Part shown: piece after piece, positions 1-5,439 of the stretch
How positions within the stretch are numbered: the first letter of the stretch is position 1
Layout: each line of letters begins with the position of its first letter
From: Eubacteriales Family XIII. Incertae Sedis bacterium
GTDB taxonomy: Bacteria > Bacillota_A > Clostridia > Peptostreptococcales > Anaerovoracaceae
Length of the DNA: 6,207 bases
Reading direction: 5' to 3'
Assembly: GCA_031278145.1 (NCBI GenBank)
Contig: JAITLA010000120.1
Coordinates: 1 to 6,207 of the forward strand
Notes under the pieces: generated by a model
Databases searched by the model: none
Seen by the model: only the letters and a program-made list of their open reading frames with translations
What the model was told of the DNA's origin: nothing
Program-made: the position numbers and the translations under genes

Positions 1-122
1 TGTCCCGAGCGAATGTTTGGGGGAGCGGCCCTCCGATCCCGCTATATCCGTATCAAAGGCCTCGCCTCCTTTCTCGTCCGCCGGGATTGTGTGGATCTTG
101 TCGGCTCCCGGCCGCCGGCCTT

Positions 123-163
123 TATCAGGCCCCGCGCCGCGCGCGGCGGCGCGAGGGGTGATA
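123..163. repeat. Long imperfect palindrome (hairpin)
   Basis: TATCA at 123-127 pairs with TGATA at 159-163, CCCC at 130-133 with GGGG at 155-158, and GCGCCGC at 134-140 with GCGGCGC at 146-152. This leaves a 5-nt loop and small bulges (GG at 128-129, GA at 153-154), for about 16 paired bases in all. No T run follows on either strand, so it is not a simple terminator. It could be part of a structured RNA or a palindromic intergenic repeat. Confidence 0.55.
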
Positions 164-240
164 CACCGTTTGCTTGGTCGTCGCTCGCAAGGACGGGGCG
201 CTCGCCGGGCCGCCGAGTTGGGCTTTGCTCACCGAAAAGT

Positions 241-287
241 TAGCTTCGGCTACACGACCGGTGAAAGATGCGGCGTGTCTTTTTTTT
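241..287 (+). terminator. Candidate Rho-independent terminator preceded by a UUCG hairpin
   Basis: TAGC-TTCG-GCTA at 241-252 forms a small stem capped by a C(UUCG)G tetraloop, an unusually stable loop type. Directly after it, ACACG (252-256) and CCG (258-260) pair with CGG (271-273) and CGTGT (274-278), with one bulged A and a 10-nt loop. One C and then eight T residues (280-287) follow. A GC-containing stem followed by T8 is the classical intrinsic terminator layout for rightward transcription. The RNA it would end starts at an unknown place, possibly left of the window. Confidence 0.55.
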
Positions 288-310
288 GCCTTTGCCCCGC
301 TGCCCGCACC

Positions 311-348
311 CACGGCCCCGCGCGGGCGATTTGCCGGCGCGGGCCGTG
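311..348. repeat. Strong hairpin, no T run
   Basis: CACGGCCC at 311-318 pairs perfectly with GGGCCGTG at 341-348. After a bulged C, the stem continues with four pairs (320-323 with 337-340), a G/G mismatch and three more pairs around a 5-nt loop at 328-332. No T run flanks it on either strand, so it is not an ordinary terminator. Its purpose is unknown. Confidence 0.5.
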
Positions 349-466
349 CGATCAGGTTAGAGTTTGATAATTAAACGGTAAAAAATTTTCTGCGGTGCCT
401 TTGCGATTCACGGCCCGATCCCGCCGTGCGTGCCATCCATCATTGCCATTCTTCTGCTGTACCTCC

Positions 467-494
467 AGTATACCCCCCCCACCAATGCTGTCAA
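467..494 (-). promoter_or_regulatory. Hybrid outward promoter at the left end of the insertion sequence
   Basis: On the minus strand the left terminal repeat of the element contains TTGACA (494 to 489), a perfect -35 hexamer. It is followed after 16 bp (488-473) by TATACT (472 to 467) in the flanking DNA, a near-consensus -10. Transcription would run left, starting near 460, into the structured region at 1-450. The two hexamers lie on opposite sides of the element boundary, so this promoter exists only because of the insertion. Activity is inferred from sequence only. Confidence 0.6.
474..482 (+). repeat. Possible target duplication, left copy (C run)
   Basis: Nine bases next to the left tip (seven C then AC) match nine bases next to the right tip at 1988-1996 (seven C then TC) in the same orientation, with one difference. 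IS4-family elements usually duplicate roughly 9-13 bp of target, so this may be a slightly decayed duplication. The C run is low-complexity, so the match could also reflect insertion into, or slippage of, a homopolymer. Confidence 0.35.
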
Positions 495-500
495 CTTAAG
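483..500 (+). repeat. Left terminal inverted repeat (18 bp)
   Basis: CAATGCTGTCAACTTAAG, the exact reverse complement of 1970-1987. It lies 10 bp beyond the stop codon of the transposase gene. It also carries the outward TTGACA on the minus strand. Confidence 0.9.
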
Positions 501-510
501 ACACACAAGA

Positions 511-1788
511 TCACAACACGCCCTTAAGCCTGTGTCGTCGTCTGTGGTGACAGTCGTCGGGGCGGGGATAATGCCGCCCCGGACGAATGTCGGTTTTGTA
601 TCTCACCAATTTTTCCATAATGGAATCCAACATGGCGTTGCGCACGTCGGCATTGTCACAAAGGGTCATCAATATGAATTTGTCCTTTAACATACCGATC
701 AATAACTGTCGGTTCACCTGCCTTTTGTGTTTCAATTTCTTGTGCGAATCTTCCTCCGCTATGACGTGATCGGCGTCCGACTGCACGAATGCGGCCATGT
801 TGGACAGATACGCGGCAGCGTAGAAATCCTGCTCGATCGACGTCCTCGTTTTTCCCGTGAAATGCTCGATCAACAGGCAATTCTTCAACAGGTTGTATTT
901 TGTCTCTATCGCCCAACGCATGAAATACAACTCTTTGAAGTCCTCCGTGCCGAAGTCCTCGGGTTCGAGGTTTGTGATGAGCGTTTCCTCCTCACCGCTT
1001 TCCAAAAGGAATTTTATCACGCGTAACCGGTATGTCGATCCTTTGTGCTTCATGTCCGCATAAAAGTCGTTTCTCTCATCCTTGTCGATATTCATGTCAA
1101 AGCTTTTTTGAAGCCGCATGAGGAATTTTATGTTTCGATCGAACAAATCCGCAATGAGTTTTTTGCCCGGATAACCTCTGTCAAAGACTATCAAGTCTTT
1201 TTCCGTCGCGAACCGGCTGAAATATTCGATGTGTTCCTCCGCCAAAGTGCGCTCGTTTCCGTTGTTTCCGATGATCGCGTCGATAATCACGCCGTCGATT
1301 ACTTCACACAGAAAAGAAGCCTTGGCCCGGCACGCCGTGTCGCTTCCTTTCGTGCCGTAATATTTTAGGTTCTCTTTGGTCGGTTCGATTTCGATGTCCG
1401 TTCCGTCAATCGCGAAAACCCTGTATCCTTTGTGACGTTCCGCCACGTCCGGTTCCATGAAAGGCTCGACCGTCGCCTTTCGGAGAAGATGTCTGAAAAG
1501 CTCAGGGTCGATGTTTTGCCTCGCTTTGGAAAACGCTTGCTTGCTCATCGCGGGGCCTTGCCCACCCGTAAAATCATGGAATCTCTCAATTTCGATCGTC
1601 AGACTTTTCTTCATGAAATTCAACAGGCACAAAACTATTTTTGCGAATCCCATCTTTCTGTTTCTTGTAAACGCACTCGCTTTCGTTTTGAATCTCCCGA
1701 CTGTCGTCGCATCATCGAGCTCATGCCTTGTCGTAAACATGCCTTTCGCCGCCAATCTCTTCTTTGTCACGATATCGCACCTCTTCAT
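511..1788 (-). CDS. IS4-family DDE transposase, intact
   Basis: This 425-residue protein catalyses cut-and-paste movement of the surrounding element by an RNase H-like DDE nuclease acting on the terminal repeats. The first catalytic Asp is D128 in the IDGTD motif and the second is D203 in FDRGYPG. The third residue is E295 within the IS4-family signature, with exact family spacing: Y288, R291, E295, K302 (Y-2-R-3-E-6-K). Residues 1-110 form the usual N-terminal DNA-binding part, and an insertion of mainly beta character (about 220-285) separates the second Asp from the Glu. The C-terminal tail (about 400-425) is rich in His and Arg. The ATG at 1788 is the farthest possible start, because an in-frame TGA lies ten codons upstream. 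No clear Shine-Dalgarno site precedes it, as is common for poorly translated transposases; M17 is the alternative. The length suits the family and no frameshift is seen. Confidence 0.93.
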   Translation of the reverse strand: MKRCDIVTKKRLAAKGMFTTRHELDDATTVGRFKTKASAFTRNRKMGFAKIVLCLLNFMKKSLTIEIERFHDFTGGQGPAMSKQAFSKARQNIDPELFRHLLRKATVEPFMEPDVAERHKGYRVFAIDGTDIEIEPTKENLKYYGTKGSDTACRAKASFLCEVIDGVIIDAIIGNNGNERTLAEEHIEYFSRFATEKDLIVFDRGYPGKKLIADLFDRNIKFLMRLQKSFDMNIDKDERNDFYADMKHKGSTYRLRVIKFLLESGEEETLITNLEPEDFGTEDFKELYFMRWAIETKYNLLKNCLLIEHFTGKTRTSIEQDFYAAAYLSNMAAFVQSDADHVIAEEDSHKKLKHKRQVNRQLLIGMLKDKFILMTLCDNADVRNAMLDSIMEKLVRYKTDIRPGRHYPRPDDCHHRRRHRLKGVL

Positions 1789-1795
1789 TGAAGAT

Positions 1796-1813
1796 ACACA
1801 TATGGATATGTGT
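1796..1813. promoter_or_regulatory. Perfect palindrome just upstream of the transposase start
   Basis: ACACATAT-GG-ATATGTGT has 8-bp arms around a 2-nt centre and lies 7 nt upstream of the transposase ATG at 1788. In RNA it would form a hairpin over the place where a ribosome-binding site should be. IS10 and IS50, both in the wider IS4 group, are known to use hairpins that block translation from transcripts entering from outside; this may do the same. A transposase- or host-protein operator is the alternative. Confidence 0.5.
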
Positions 1814-1969
1814 TCTCACGATTGTTGGTGTCGATTCGCAATTTTCAAGTGTTTTTTGATTGCAATATGTTTGCGTCTTTGTTACGGGCGGCTTGTTTCG
1901 CTTTCGCTCATACTATCTGTGGGCTTTCTTGATTCGTACTCAAACAATTTCATCGTACCGGTCCGCTTT

Positions 1970-1987
1970 CTTAAGTTGACAGCATTG
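1970..1987 (-). repeat. Right terminal inverted repeat (18 bp)
   Basis: CTTAAGTTGACAGCATTG, the exact reverse complement of 483-500. It also carries an outward TTGACA (1976-1981, plus strand), but no -10-like sequence lies 16-18 bp beyond it. This end is therefore not expected to drive the heme operon. Confidence 0.9.
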
Positions 1988-2199
1988 CCCCCCCTCTGTC
2001 AAGAACTTTTTTTTGCGGCGGCAAACTCGATACCGGGCGGTGTTTTATCCTTTCGTTTCCGAGACGGGCCGCCGAGCCGGCCTTTGTATCGTTGGGGTTT
2101 CAACGTCGCACGCAATCCCTGGGCAAAAGGGAGGGGGCACCTTGCTTGCCGTTTTCCACGAAAACCGCCAAAAATTTTTTTCGGGATGAAAAAGATGTC

Positions 2200-2228
2200 T
2201 TGATTTTGCCGCCCGGCAATGGTACTAT
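2200..2228 (+). promoter_or_regulatory. Sigma-A type promoter of the heme-uptake operon
   Basis: TTGATT at 2200-2205 and TACTAT at 2223-2228 are separated by exactly 17 bp; each matches four of six consensus bases, including the most important ones. An A/T tract at 2170-2181 lies upstream. The expected start near 2235 gives a leader of about 190 nt before the first gene at 2426. No convincing Fur-type operator overlaps it. Confidence 0.6.
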
Positions 2229-2237
2229 TACGGATGT

Positions 2238-2390
2238 AACGCACGGACGCGGAGGATGCGTTTTCGCCGGGGAAAGGCAAGAGATGGAAAGAACGCGGGA
2301 TCGCGCGGAAGAATTTTTTGGCGCGCGATTAGGAAACACTAACCTCGCGCGGCGCAAAACGCGCCGGGACGCGCCCGGGACAAGGCGAGG
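2238..2390 (+). promoter_or_regulatory. Structured 5' leader with alternative hairpins
   Basis: After a first stem AACGCA/TGCGTT (2238-2243 with 2257-2262), segment A (ATCGCGCG, 2300-2307) can pair with segment B (CGCGCGAT, 2322-2329). B, extended to 2332, can instead pair with C (2339-2351): eleven pairs, a 2-nt bulge and a GAAACA loop. C overlaps another stem, GGCGC/GCGCC (2351-2355 with 2361-2365), which in turn overlaps CCGGG/CCCGG (2364-2368 with 2374-2378). CCTCGC (2343-2348) can also pair with GCGAGG (2385-2390). A:B and B:C cannot form together, as in switching leaders. No T run follows, so control would be at translation or RNA stability. It matches no riboswitch class I recognise. 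Confidence 0.4.
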
Positions 2391-2425
2391 AATCGGAATC
2401 GTAAAATCGAGAAAGTGAGAAAACC

Positions 2426-3430
2426 ATGCGAAAAAGAAACGAACGATACGGCACGACGGCACTCTGCGCGGCGCTTCTTGCGGCGTTGCTCGCGGCGGCG
2501 GCGCTTCCCGCGACGGCTTTCGCGGCCGACGACGGGGTTTACCTCGCGGCGACGAACACCTATTATCTGAACCCGGACACGGGCGTGACGGACGACGGGG
2601 GCAGCCGGAACGCGGCCATCGGCGAGGGCATGTGCCGCAGCGTGATCTACGAGAAGGCGCTCGTGGAGATCGCGGAGGGCAAGATATACGTGACGGTGCG
2701 CATGCAGCTGGTCAGCAACATGGGCGAGATCCTGTTCACGGTGCAGCGGAAGGCGGGGGATCCCGCGAGCTACGCCGCCGCGTCGCCGCGCATCATCGCC
2801 GAGGACGCGGGCGCGGACACGGCGGACTATCGCTTCTCCGTTCCGGCCGTGAACAGCTACATCGGCTGCTCAACCTACGTGACGCCCATGGGCCGCGCCG
2901 TGAAGTTCTATATGAATCTCTCGTCCGATCTGACGGCGGGCAGCGCTGATTTTGTCGTGAGCGTGAAGCCCAAGGCGGCGCAGGCGGACCCCGCGCCCGC
3001 GACGCCGGCGGACACGGCACAAGCGGACCCCGCGCCCGCGGCCGAGGTGGACACGACCCCGGCGGACCCCACGGAAACGCCGACCGAGGCGGAGGTCGCC
3101 GAGGCGACGCCGGAGAGCGCGAGCCCCGATGAAGGCGCGGCGGCGGAGAGCGCGCCGGCCGAGGTTGCCGCGCAGGCGGAAACGACCGACGCGGAAGGCA
3201 CGGCGGCGGCTTCCGGGGCGGAGAGCGCGGCCGAAGGGGCCGGCGCGGAAGCGGAGGCCGGCGACGCGGCCCGGGATGAAGGGATCGACGTCGAGGCGCC
3301 GGACGCCGCAGACGCCGCGGAGAACGGCGCGGAAGCGGGCGGCGGCTTTCCCGTGCTTCCCGCAGTCGTCATCGCGATACTCGTCATCGCCGTTATACTC
3401 GCATTGTTTTTATTAAAAAGAAAAAAGTAG
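2426..3430 (+). CDS. shp: Shp-like cell-surface heme-binding protein, membrane-anchored
   Basis: The 334-residue protein probably captures heme at the cell surface and hands it to the next gene's lipoprotein, as streptococcal Shp does for HtsA. Residues 1-33 are a Sec signal peptide ending in AFA (cut before A34). Residues 35-181 resemble the Shp heme-binding domain (motifs YYLNPDTG, GEGMC, VNSYI and TPMGR). M69 and M155 are the likely axial heme ligands; their spacing of 86 is close to the 87 I recall for the bis-methionine pair of Streptococcus pyogenes Shp (M66, M153). Residues 183-304 form an acidic Ala/Glu/Asp/Pro linker suited to cross a cell wall. A transmembrane helix (about 308-330) and KRKK end the protein, with no LPXTG sortase motif, as in Shp. 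C70 and C148 are the only cysteines outside the signal peptide and could form a disulfide. The ribosome-binding site is weak (GTGAG, 2415-2419). The family call rests on remembered motifs. Confidence 0.8.
   Translation: MRKRNERYGTTALCAALLAALLAAAALPATAFAADDGVYLAATNTYYLNPDTGVTDDGGSRNAAIGEGMCRSVIYEKALVEIAEGKIYVTVRMQLVSNMGEILFTVQRKAGDPASYAAASPRIIAEDAGADTADYRFSVPAVNSYIGCSTYVTPMGRAVKFYMNLSSDLTAGSADFVVSVKPKAAQADPAPATPADTAQADPAPAAEVDTTPADPTETPTEAEVAEATPESASPDEGAAAESAPAEVAAQAETTDAEGTAAASGAESAAEGAGAEAEAGDAARDEGIDVEAPDAADAAENGAEAGGGFPVLPAVVIAILVIAVILALFLLKRKK
2984..3040 (+). repeat. Two-copy tandem repeat in the surface protein linker
   Basis: An exact 18-nt segment, GCGGACCCCGCGCCCGCG, occurs at 2984-3001 and 3023-3040, a period of 39 nt (13 codons). 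It encodes the duplicated AQADPAPA in the Pro/Ala linker. The preceding Gln is CAG in one copy and CAA in the other. Such linkers commonly change length by repeat slippage. Confidence 0.7.
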
Positions 3431-3448
3431 AAAAGACAGGGAAGGGTC

Positions 3449-4444
3449 ATGATTAAAAAGTCACCGTTCAAGGCTCCAAGCAAAACAACTCGAAGGGTCG
3501 ACGGCTTTCGCCCGGGGGACAAGACGGCGGGCGCGCGCGTATGTGCGCTGCTCTTCGCCCTCGGCCTCTGCCTCGGCAATCTCGCGGGCTGCGCGGACCG
3601 GCCTCCCGAGGCCGCCGGGGAGAACGCGGCGGCTTCGGCGACGGGCGCGGACGAAAATCCGCGCATCGTGGCGACCTCGCGCGCCGTGGTCGAGATCTGC
3701 GACAGGCTGGAACTGCCGCTCGCGGGCGTGCCCACGCTCGAAGGCTTGCCCGCGCGCTACGACGAAGCCGCCCGCGTCGGCGGGCCCATGGGGCCCGATC
3801 TCGAGGCCATCCGGCTCATAGACCCCATCGACGTGGTGGGACCGGACACGCTGATCGACGTGCTTGCGGAGGGCTACGAGAACGCGGGTCTGCCCGCGAC
3901 CTTCCTGAACCTGCGCAGCGTCGCGGGGCTCTACGAGAGCGCGGAGATCCTCGGCGGGAAATACGGGCGGGCGGACGCGGCCCGCGCGCTGACCGAGGAG
4001 TACAAGACCGTGCTCGCGGAGATCGAGGCGGCAAGGCAAGAGGCCGGCGGCGAGGCGCCGCGCGTGCTCGTGCTGATGGGCCTGCCGGGCGCCTACGTCG
4101 AAGCGACGCAAAACTCCTACGTCGGCAACCTGGCGGAGATGGGCGGCGGCGTGAACGTCGTGACGGACCCGATCGAGGATTTTGTGTCGTGGAACACGGA
4201 GGAACTCCTGCTGCTCGACCCGGATATCATCCTGCGCACGGCCCACGCCCTGCCGGACAAGGTGGCGGAGATGTTCCTGAAGGAGTTCACGGAGAACGAT
4301 ATCTGGTCGCACTTCCGCGCCGTCAAGGAAGGCCGCGTGTACGACCTCGACTATCTGGTGTTCTCCATGAGCGCGAATTTCCGCTGGCCGGAGGCCATGG
4401 AAGCGCTGAAGGAGATCTATTACGGCAAGGACGCGTCATGGTAA
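3449..4444 (+). CDS. isdE: Heme ABC transporter substrate-binding lipoprotein, IsdE/HtsA-like
   Basis: A 331-residue lipoprotein that would bind heme outside the membrane and deliver it to the permease. A long basic N-region (1-30) and hydrophobic stretch (31-45) lead to the lipobox LAGC with C48 as lipidation site. The rest is a class III (cluster A-II) periplasmic-binding fold: N lobe starting at RIVATSRAVVEI (about 72-83), a linking helix (about 160-197), and C lobe from 205 on. M114 in GGPMGPDLE and H266 in TAHALPD fall where IsdE and HtsA have their Met and His heme ligands, which favours heme over ferric siderophores or cobalamin. The end (VFSMSANFRWPEAMEAL) also resembles HtsA-type proteins. 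An AGGGAAGGG site (3438-3446) precedes the ATG, 18 nt after the previous gene. The gene overlaps the permease start by 7 nt (ATGGTAA). The symbol is by family; htsA would be equally fair. Confidence 0.85.
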   Translation: MIKKSPFKAPSKTTRRVDGFRPGDKTAGARVCALLFALGLCLGNLAGCADRPPEAAGENAAASATGADENPRIVATSRAVVEICDRLELPLAGVPTLEGLPARYDEAARVGGPMGPDLEAIRLIDPIDVVGPDTLIDVLAEGYENAGLPATFLNLRSVAGLYESAEILGGKYGRADAARALTEEYKTVLAEIEAARQEAGGEAPRVLVLMGLPGAYVEATQNSYVGNLAEMGGGVNVVTDPIEDFVSWNTEELLLLDPDIILRTAHALPDKVAEMFLKEFTENDIWSHFRAVKEGRVYDLDYLVFSMSANFRWPEAMEALKEIYYGKDASW

Positions 4445-5439
4445 GCGCCAAGCACGGGATACCGGCGGGCGTGTGGCTGTGTCTGCCGCTCGCGGCGGCG
4501 ACGCTTGGCCTCGCGCTCTTCGCGATGAAATCCGGCAGCATAAGCCTGTCGTGGCGCGAGCTTGCAAGCGGGCTGTTCTTCGTCTACGACGCGCGGGTCG
4601 ATGCCGTTTACGATTTGCGCTTCCCGCGCATACTGATTGCGCTGCTCGCGGGCGCGTCGCTCGCCTGTTCGGGGCTCTTCCTGCAGGCGGCGCTGAAGAA
4701 CCCGCTCGCGGACCCCGGCATCATCGGCATATCGGGCGGGGCGGCCTTCGCGGCGACGCTCGTCGCGGGCCTCTTCCCGGCGCTGTTCTTCATGATACCC
4801 GCCTTCGCCTTCGCGGGCGGGCTGTTGACCTTCCTCCTGATTTACGCGCTCGCGTGGAAGGGCGGGCTCGATCCCGTGCGTATCATCCTCGTGGGCGTGG
4901 CGGTGAGCGCGGTGTTTGCGGGGCTGACGACGGCGATAGCGGGCGCAACGAACGCCTCCGGCGTATCGCTCTCCGTCAGCGGGCTCACGCAGCGCTCCTG
5001 GGACGACGTGCGGTTGCTCGCGATCTACACGGCGGTCGGGCTCGTCCTCTCGCTGCTTTTGTCCGGGGCCTGCAACCTCATGGCGCTCGACGACGGGACG
5101 GTGCGCGGCCTCGGCCGCAACGCGGATCTGCTGCGCTTCCTCATATCCGGCGCCGCCGTGCTGCTCGCCTCGAGCGCGACGGCCGTCGTCGGCGTCATCG
5201 GCTTTCTGGCCCTGCTCGCCCCGCACGCGGCGCGGCGGCTCATAGGCTCGGACCATCGCGTGCTCACGCCCTTTTGCATCCTGCTCGGCGGCTTCCTCCT
5301 GCTGCTCGCGGACAGCTTCGGGCGGCTCGTCCTCTCGCCGCTCGAGATACCGGCCGCCACGATCCTGAACATCGTCGGCGGACCCTTTTTCATCTTCGTG
5401 CTCAGGAAGGGAGGGCTGCGCTTTGGAAGGCAAGGATAG
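4438..5439 (+). CDS. FecCD-family heme/iron ABC transporter permease
   Basis: A 333-residue inner-membrane protein of the BtuC/FecCD/IsdF family. These form homodimers with about ten transmembrane helices per subunit that pass heme, siderophores or cobalamin. The most telling block is residues 60-103: LRFPRILIALLAGASL, then LFLQAALKNPLADPGIIGISGGAA, the family's conserved segment after the first helices. Other hydrophobic helices follow through residue 326, including LLLADSFGRL and the terminal GGPFFIFVLRKGG, both typical of the family. The start is the ATG at 4438, 6 nt after an AAGGA site (4427-4431) and overlapping the lipoprotein stop. The same frame stays open far upstream inside that gene, but that stretch is an Arg-rich shadow. 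Heme specificity is inferred from the neighbours. Only one permease gene is present, as expected for a homodimer. Confidence 0.92.
   Translation: MVSAKHGIPAGVWLCLPLAAATLGLALFAMKSGSISLSWRELASGLFFVYDARVDAVYDLRFPRILIALLAGASLACSGLFLQAALKNPLADPGIIGISGGAAFAATLVAGLFPALFFMIPAFAFAGGLLTFLLIYALAWKGGLDPVRIILVGVAVSAVFAGLTTAIAGATNASGVSLSVSGLTQRSWDDVRLLAIYTAVGLVLSLLLSGACNLMALDDGTVRGLGRNADLLRFLISGAAVLLASSATAVVGVIGFLALLAPHAARRLIGSDHRVLTPFCILLGGFLLLLADSFGRLVLSPLEIPAATILNIVGGPFFIFVLRKGGLRFGRQG
5409..5425 (+). promoter_or_regulatory. Ribosome-binding site selecting a TTG start for the ATPase
   Basis: GGGAGGG at 5409-5415 lies 8 nt (from GGAGG, 5410-5414) before TTG at 5423-5425. The first in-frame ATG, at 5468, has no purine-rich site before it. 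The site lies inside the permease gene, so ribosomes finishing the permease could start again here. Confidence 0.65.

Larger units (their letters stand above)
1..482. other. Noncoding, hairpin-rich region left of the insertion sequence
   Basis: No convincing gene is visible in this stretch. Several short open frames exist on both strands, but they overlap one another, run through GC palindromes, have no ribosome-binding site and look like no protein I know. What can be seen is structure: a long imperfect palindrome at 123-163, a small cUUCGg-type hairpin at 241-252, a terminator-like stem followed by T8 at 253-287, and another long hairpin at 311-348. An AT-rich patch lies at 353-390. This could be the 3' end of a transcript from the left, a small noncoding RNA, or a dispersed intergenic repeat. 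The sequence alone does not decide between these. Confidence 0.6.
483..1987 (-). mobile_element. Complete IS4-family insertion sequence, about 1.5 kb
   Basis: The element is 1505 bp with perfect 18-bp terminal inverted repeats (483-500 and 1970-1987), one transposase gene filling most of it, and a run of C at both outer edges. The repeat reads inward CAATGCTGTCAACTTAAG, which resembles the ends I recall for IS4 itself (AATGCC...TTAAG). Together with the YREK signature in the transposase this places it in the IS4 family. It is visibly less GC-rich than the surrounding genes, which fits arrival by transfer. Repeats and reading frame are intact, so it looks recent and possibly still mobile. It sits about 210 bp before the promoter of the heme-uptake operon. 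Confidence 0.9.
1988..2425. other. Intergenic region between the insertion sequence and the heme operon
   Basis: No gene is supported over these 438 bp. The region begins with a C run (1988-1994), then TTGACA read on the minus strand (2002-1997) next to an A8 tract (T8 at 2008-2015 on the plus strand), possibly a leftover -35 region. A small hairpin GTTTTC-CAC-GAAAAC (2151-2165) precedes A5T7 (2170-2181). A terminator is possible there, but stem and T run are separated, so I do not call one. The right half holds the operon promoter (2200-2228) and a structured leader, described separately. Confidence 0.6.

Noticed and set aside
13..374. Several overlapping short open frames of 62-116 codons in the left region
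   Set aside because: They overlap in different frames and strands, are Arg/Ala/Pro-rich, run through palindromes, and lack ribosome-binding sites and recognisable motifs.
408..449. A 13-codon leftward open frame preceded by GGAGG on the minus strand
   Set aside because: The GGAGG abuts the TATACT -10 element, so it would lie at or before the expected RNA start and could not serve as a ribosome-binding site.
1976..2005. Outward promoter from the right end of the element towards the heme operon
   Set aside because: TTGACA is present at 1976-1981, but the sequences 16-18 bp further (GTCAAG, TCAAGA, CAAGAA) do not resemble a -10.
2148..2181. Rightward terminator formed by GTTTTC/GAAAAC and T7
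   Set aside because: The stem is short and AT-rich, with a C/C mismatch, and is separated from the T run by five A residues. The sequence may instead be an A/T tract upstream of the promoter.
1988..2425. Cobalamin riboswitch or Fur box upstream of the transporter
   Set aside because: I see no GCCACTG-type cobalamin box and no convincing GATAAT-type Fur repeat. TTAG-GAAACA-CTAA (2329-2342) is better explained as part of the leader stem.
2908..3735. 275-codon leftward open frame across the linker of the surface protein
   Set aside because: It is the reverse shadow of the Ala/Glu-rich linker and spans two genes; its Ser/Ala-rich product is an artefact of high GC.
3541..4437. A 299-codon N-terminal extension of the permease frame
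   Set aside because: The extension is an Arg-rich out-of-frame reading of the solute-binding gene. The family-like sequence begins at the ATG at 4438, which has its own AAGGA site.
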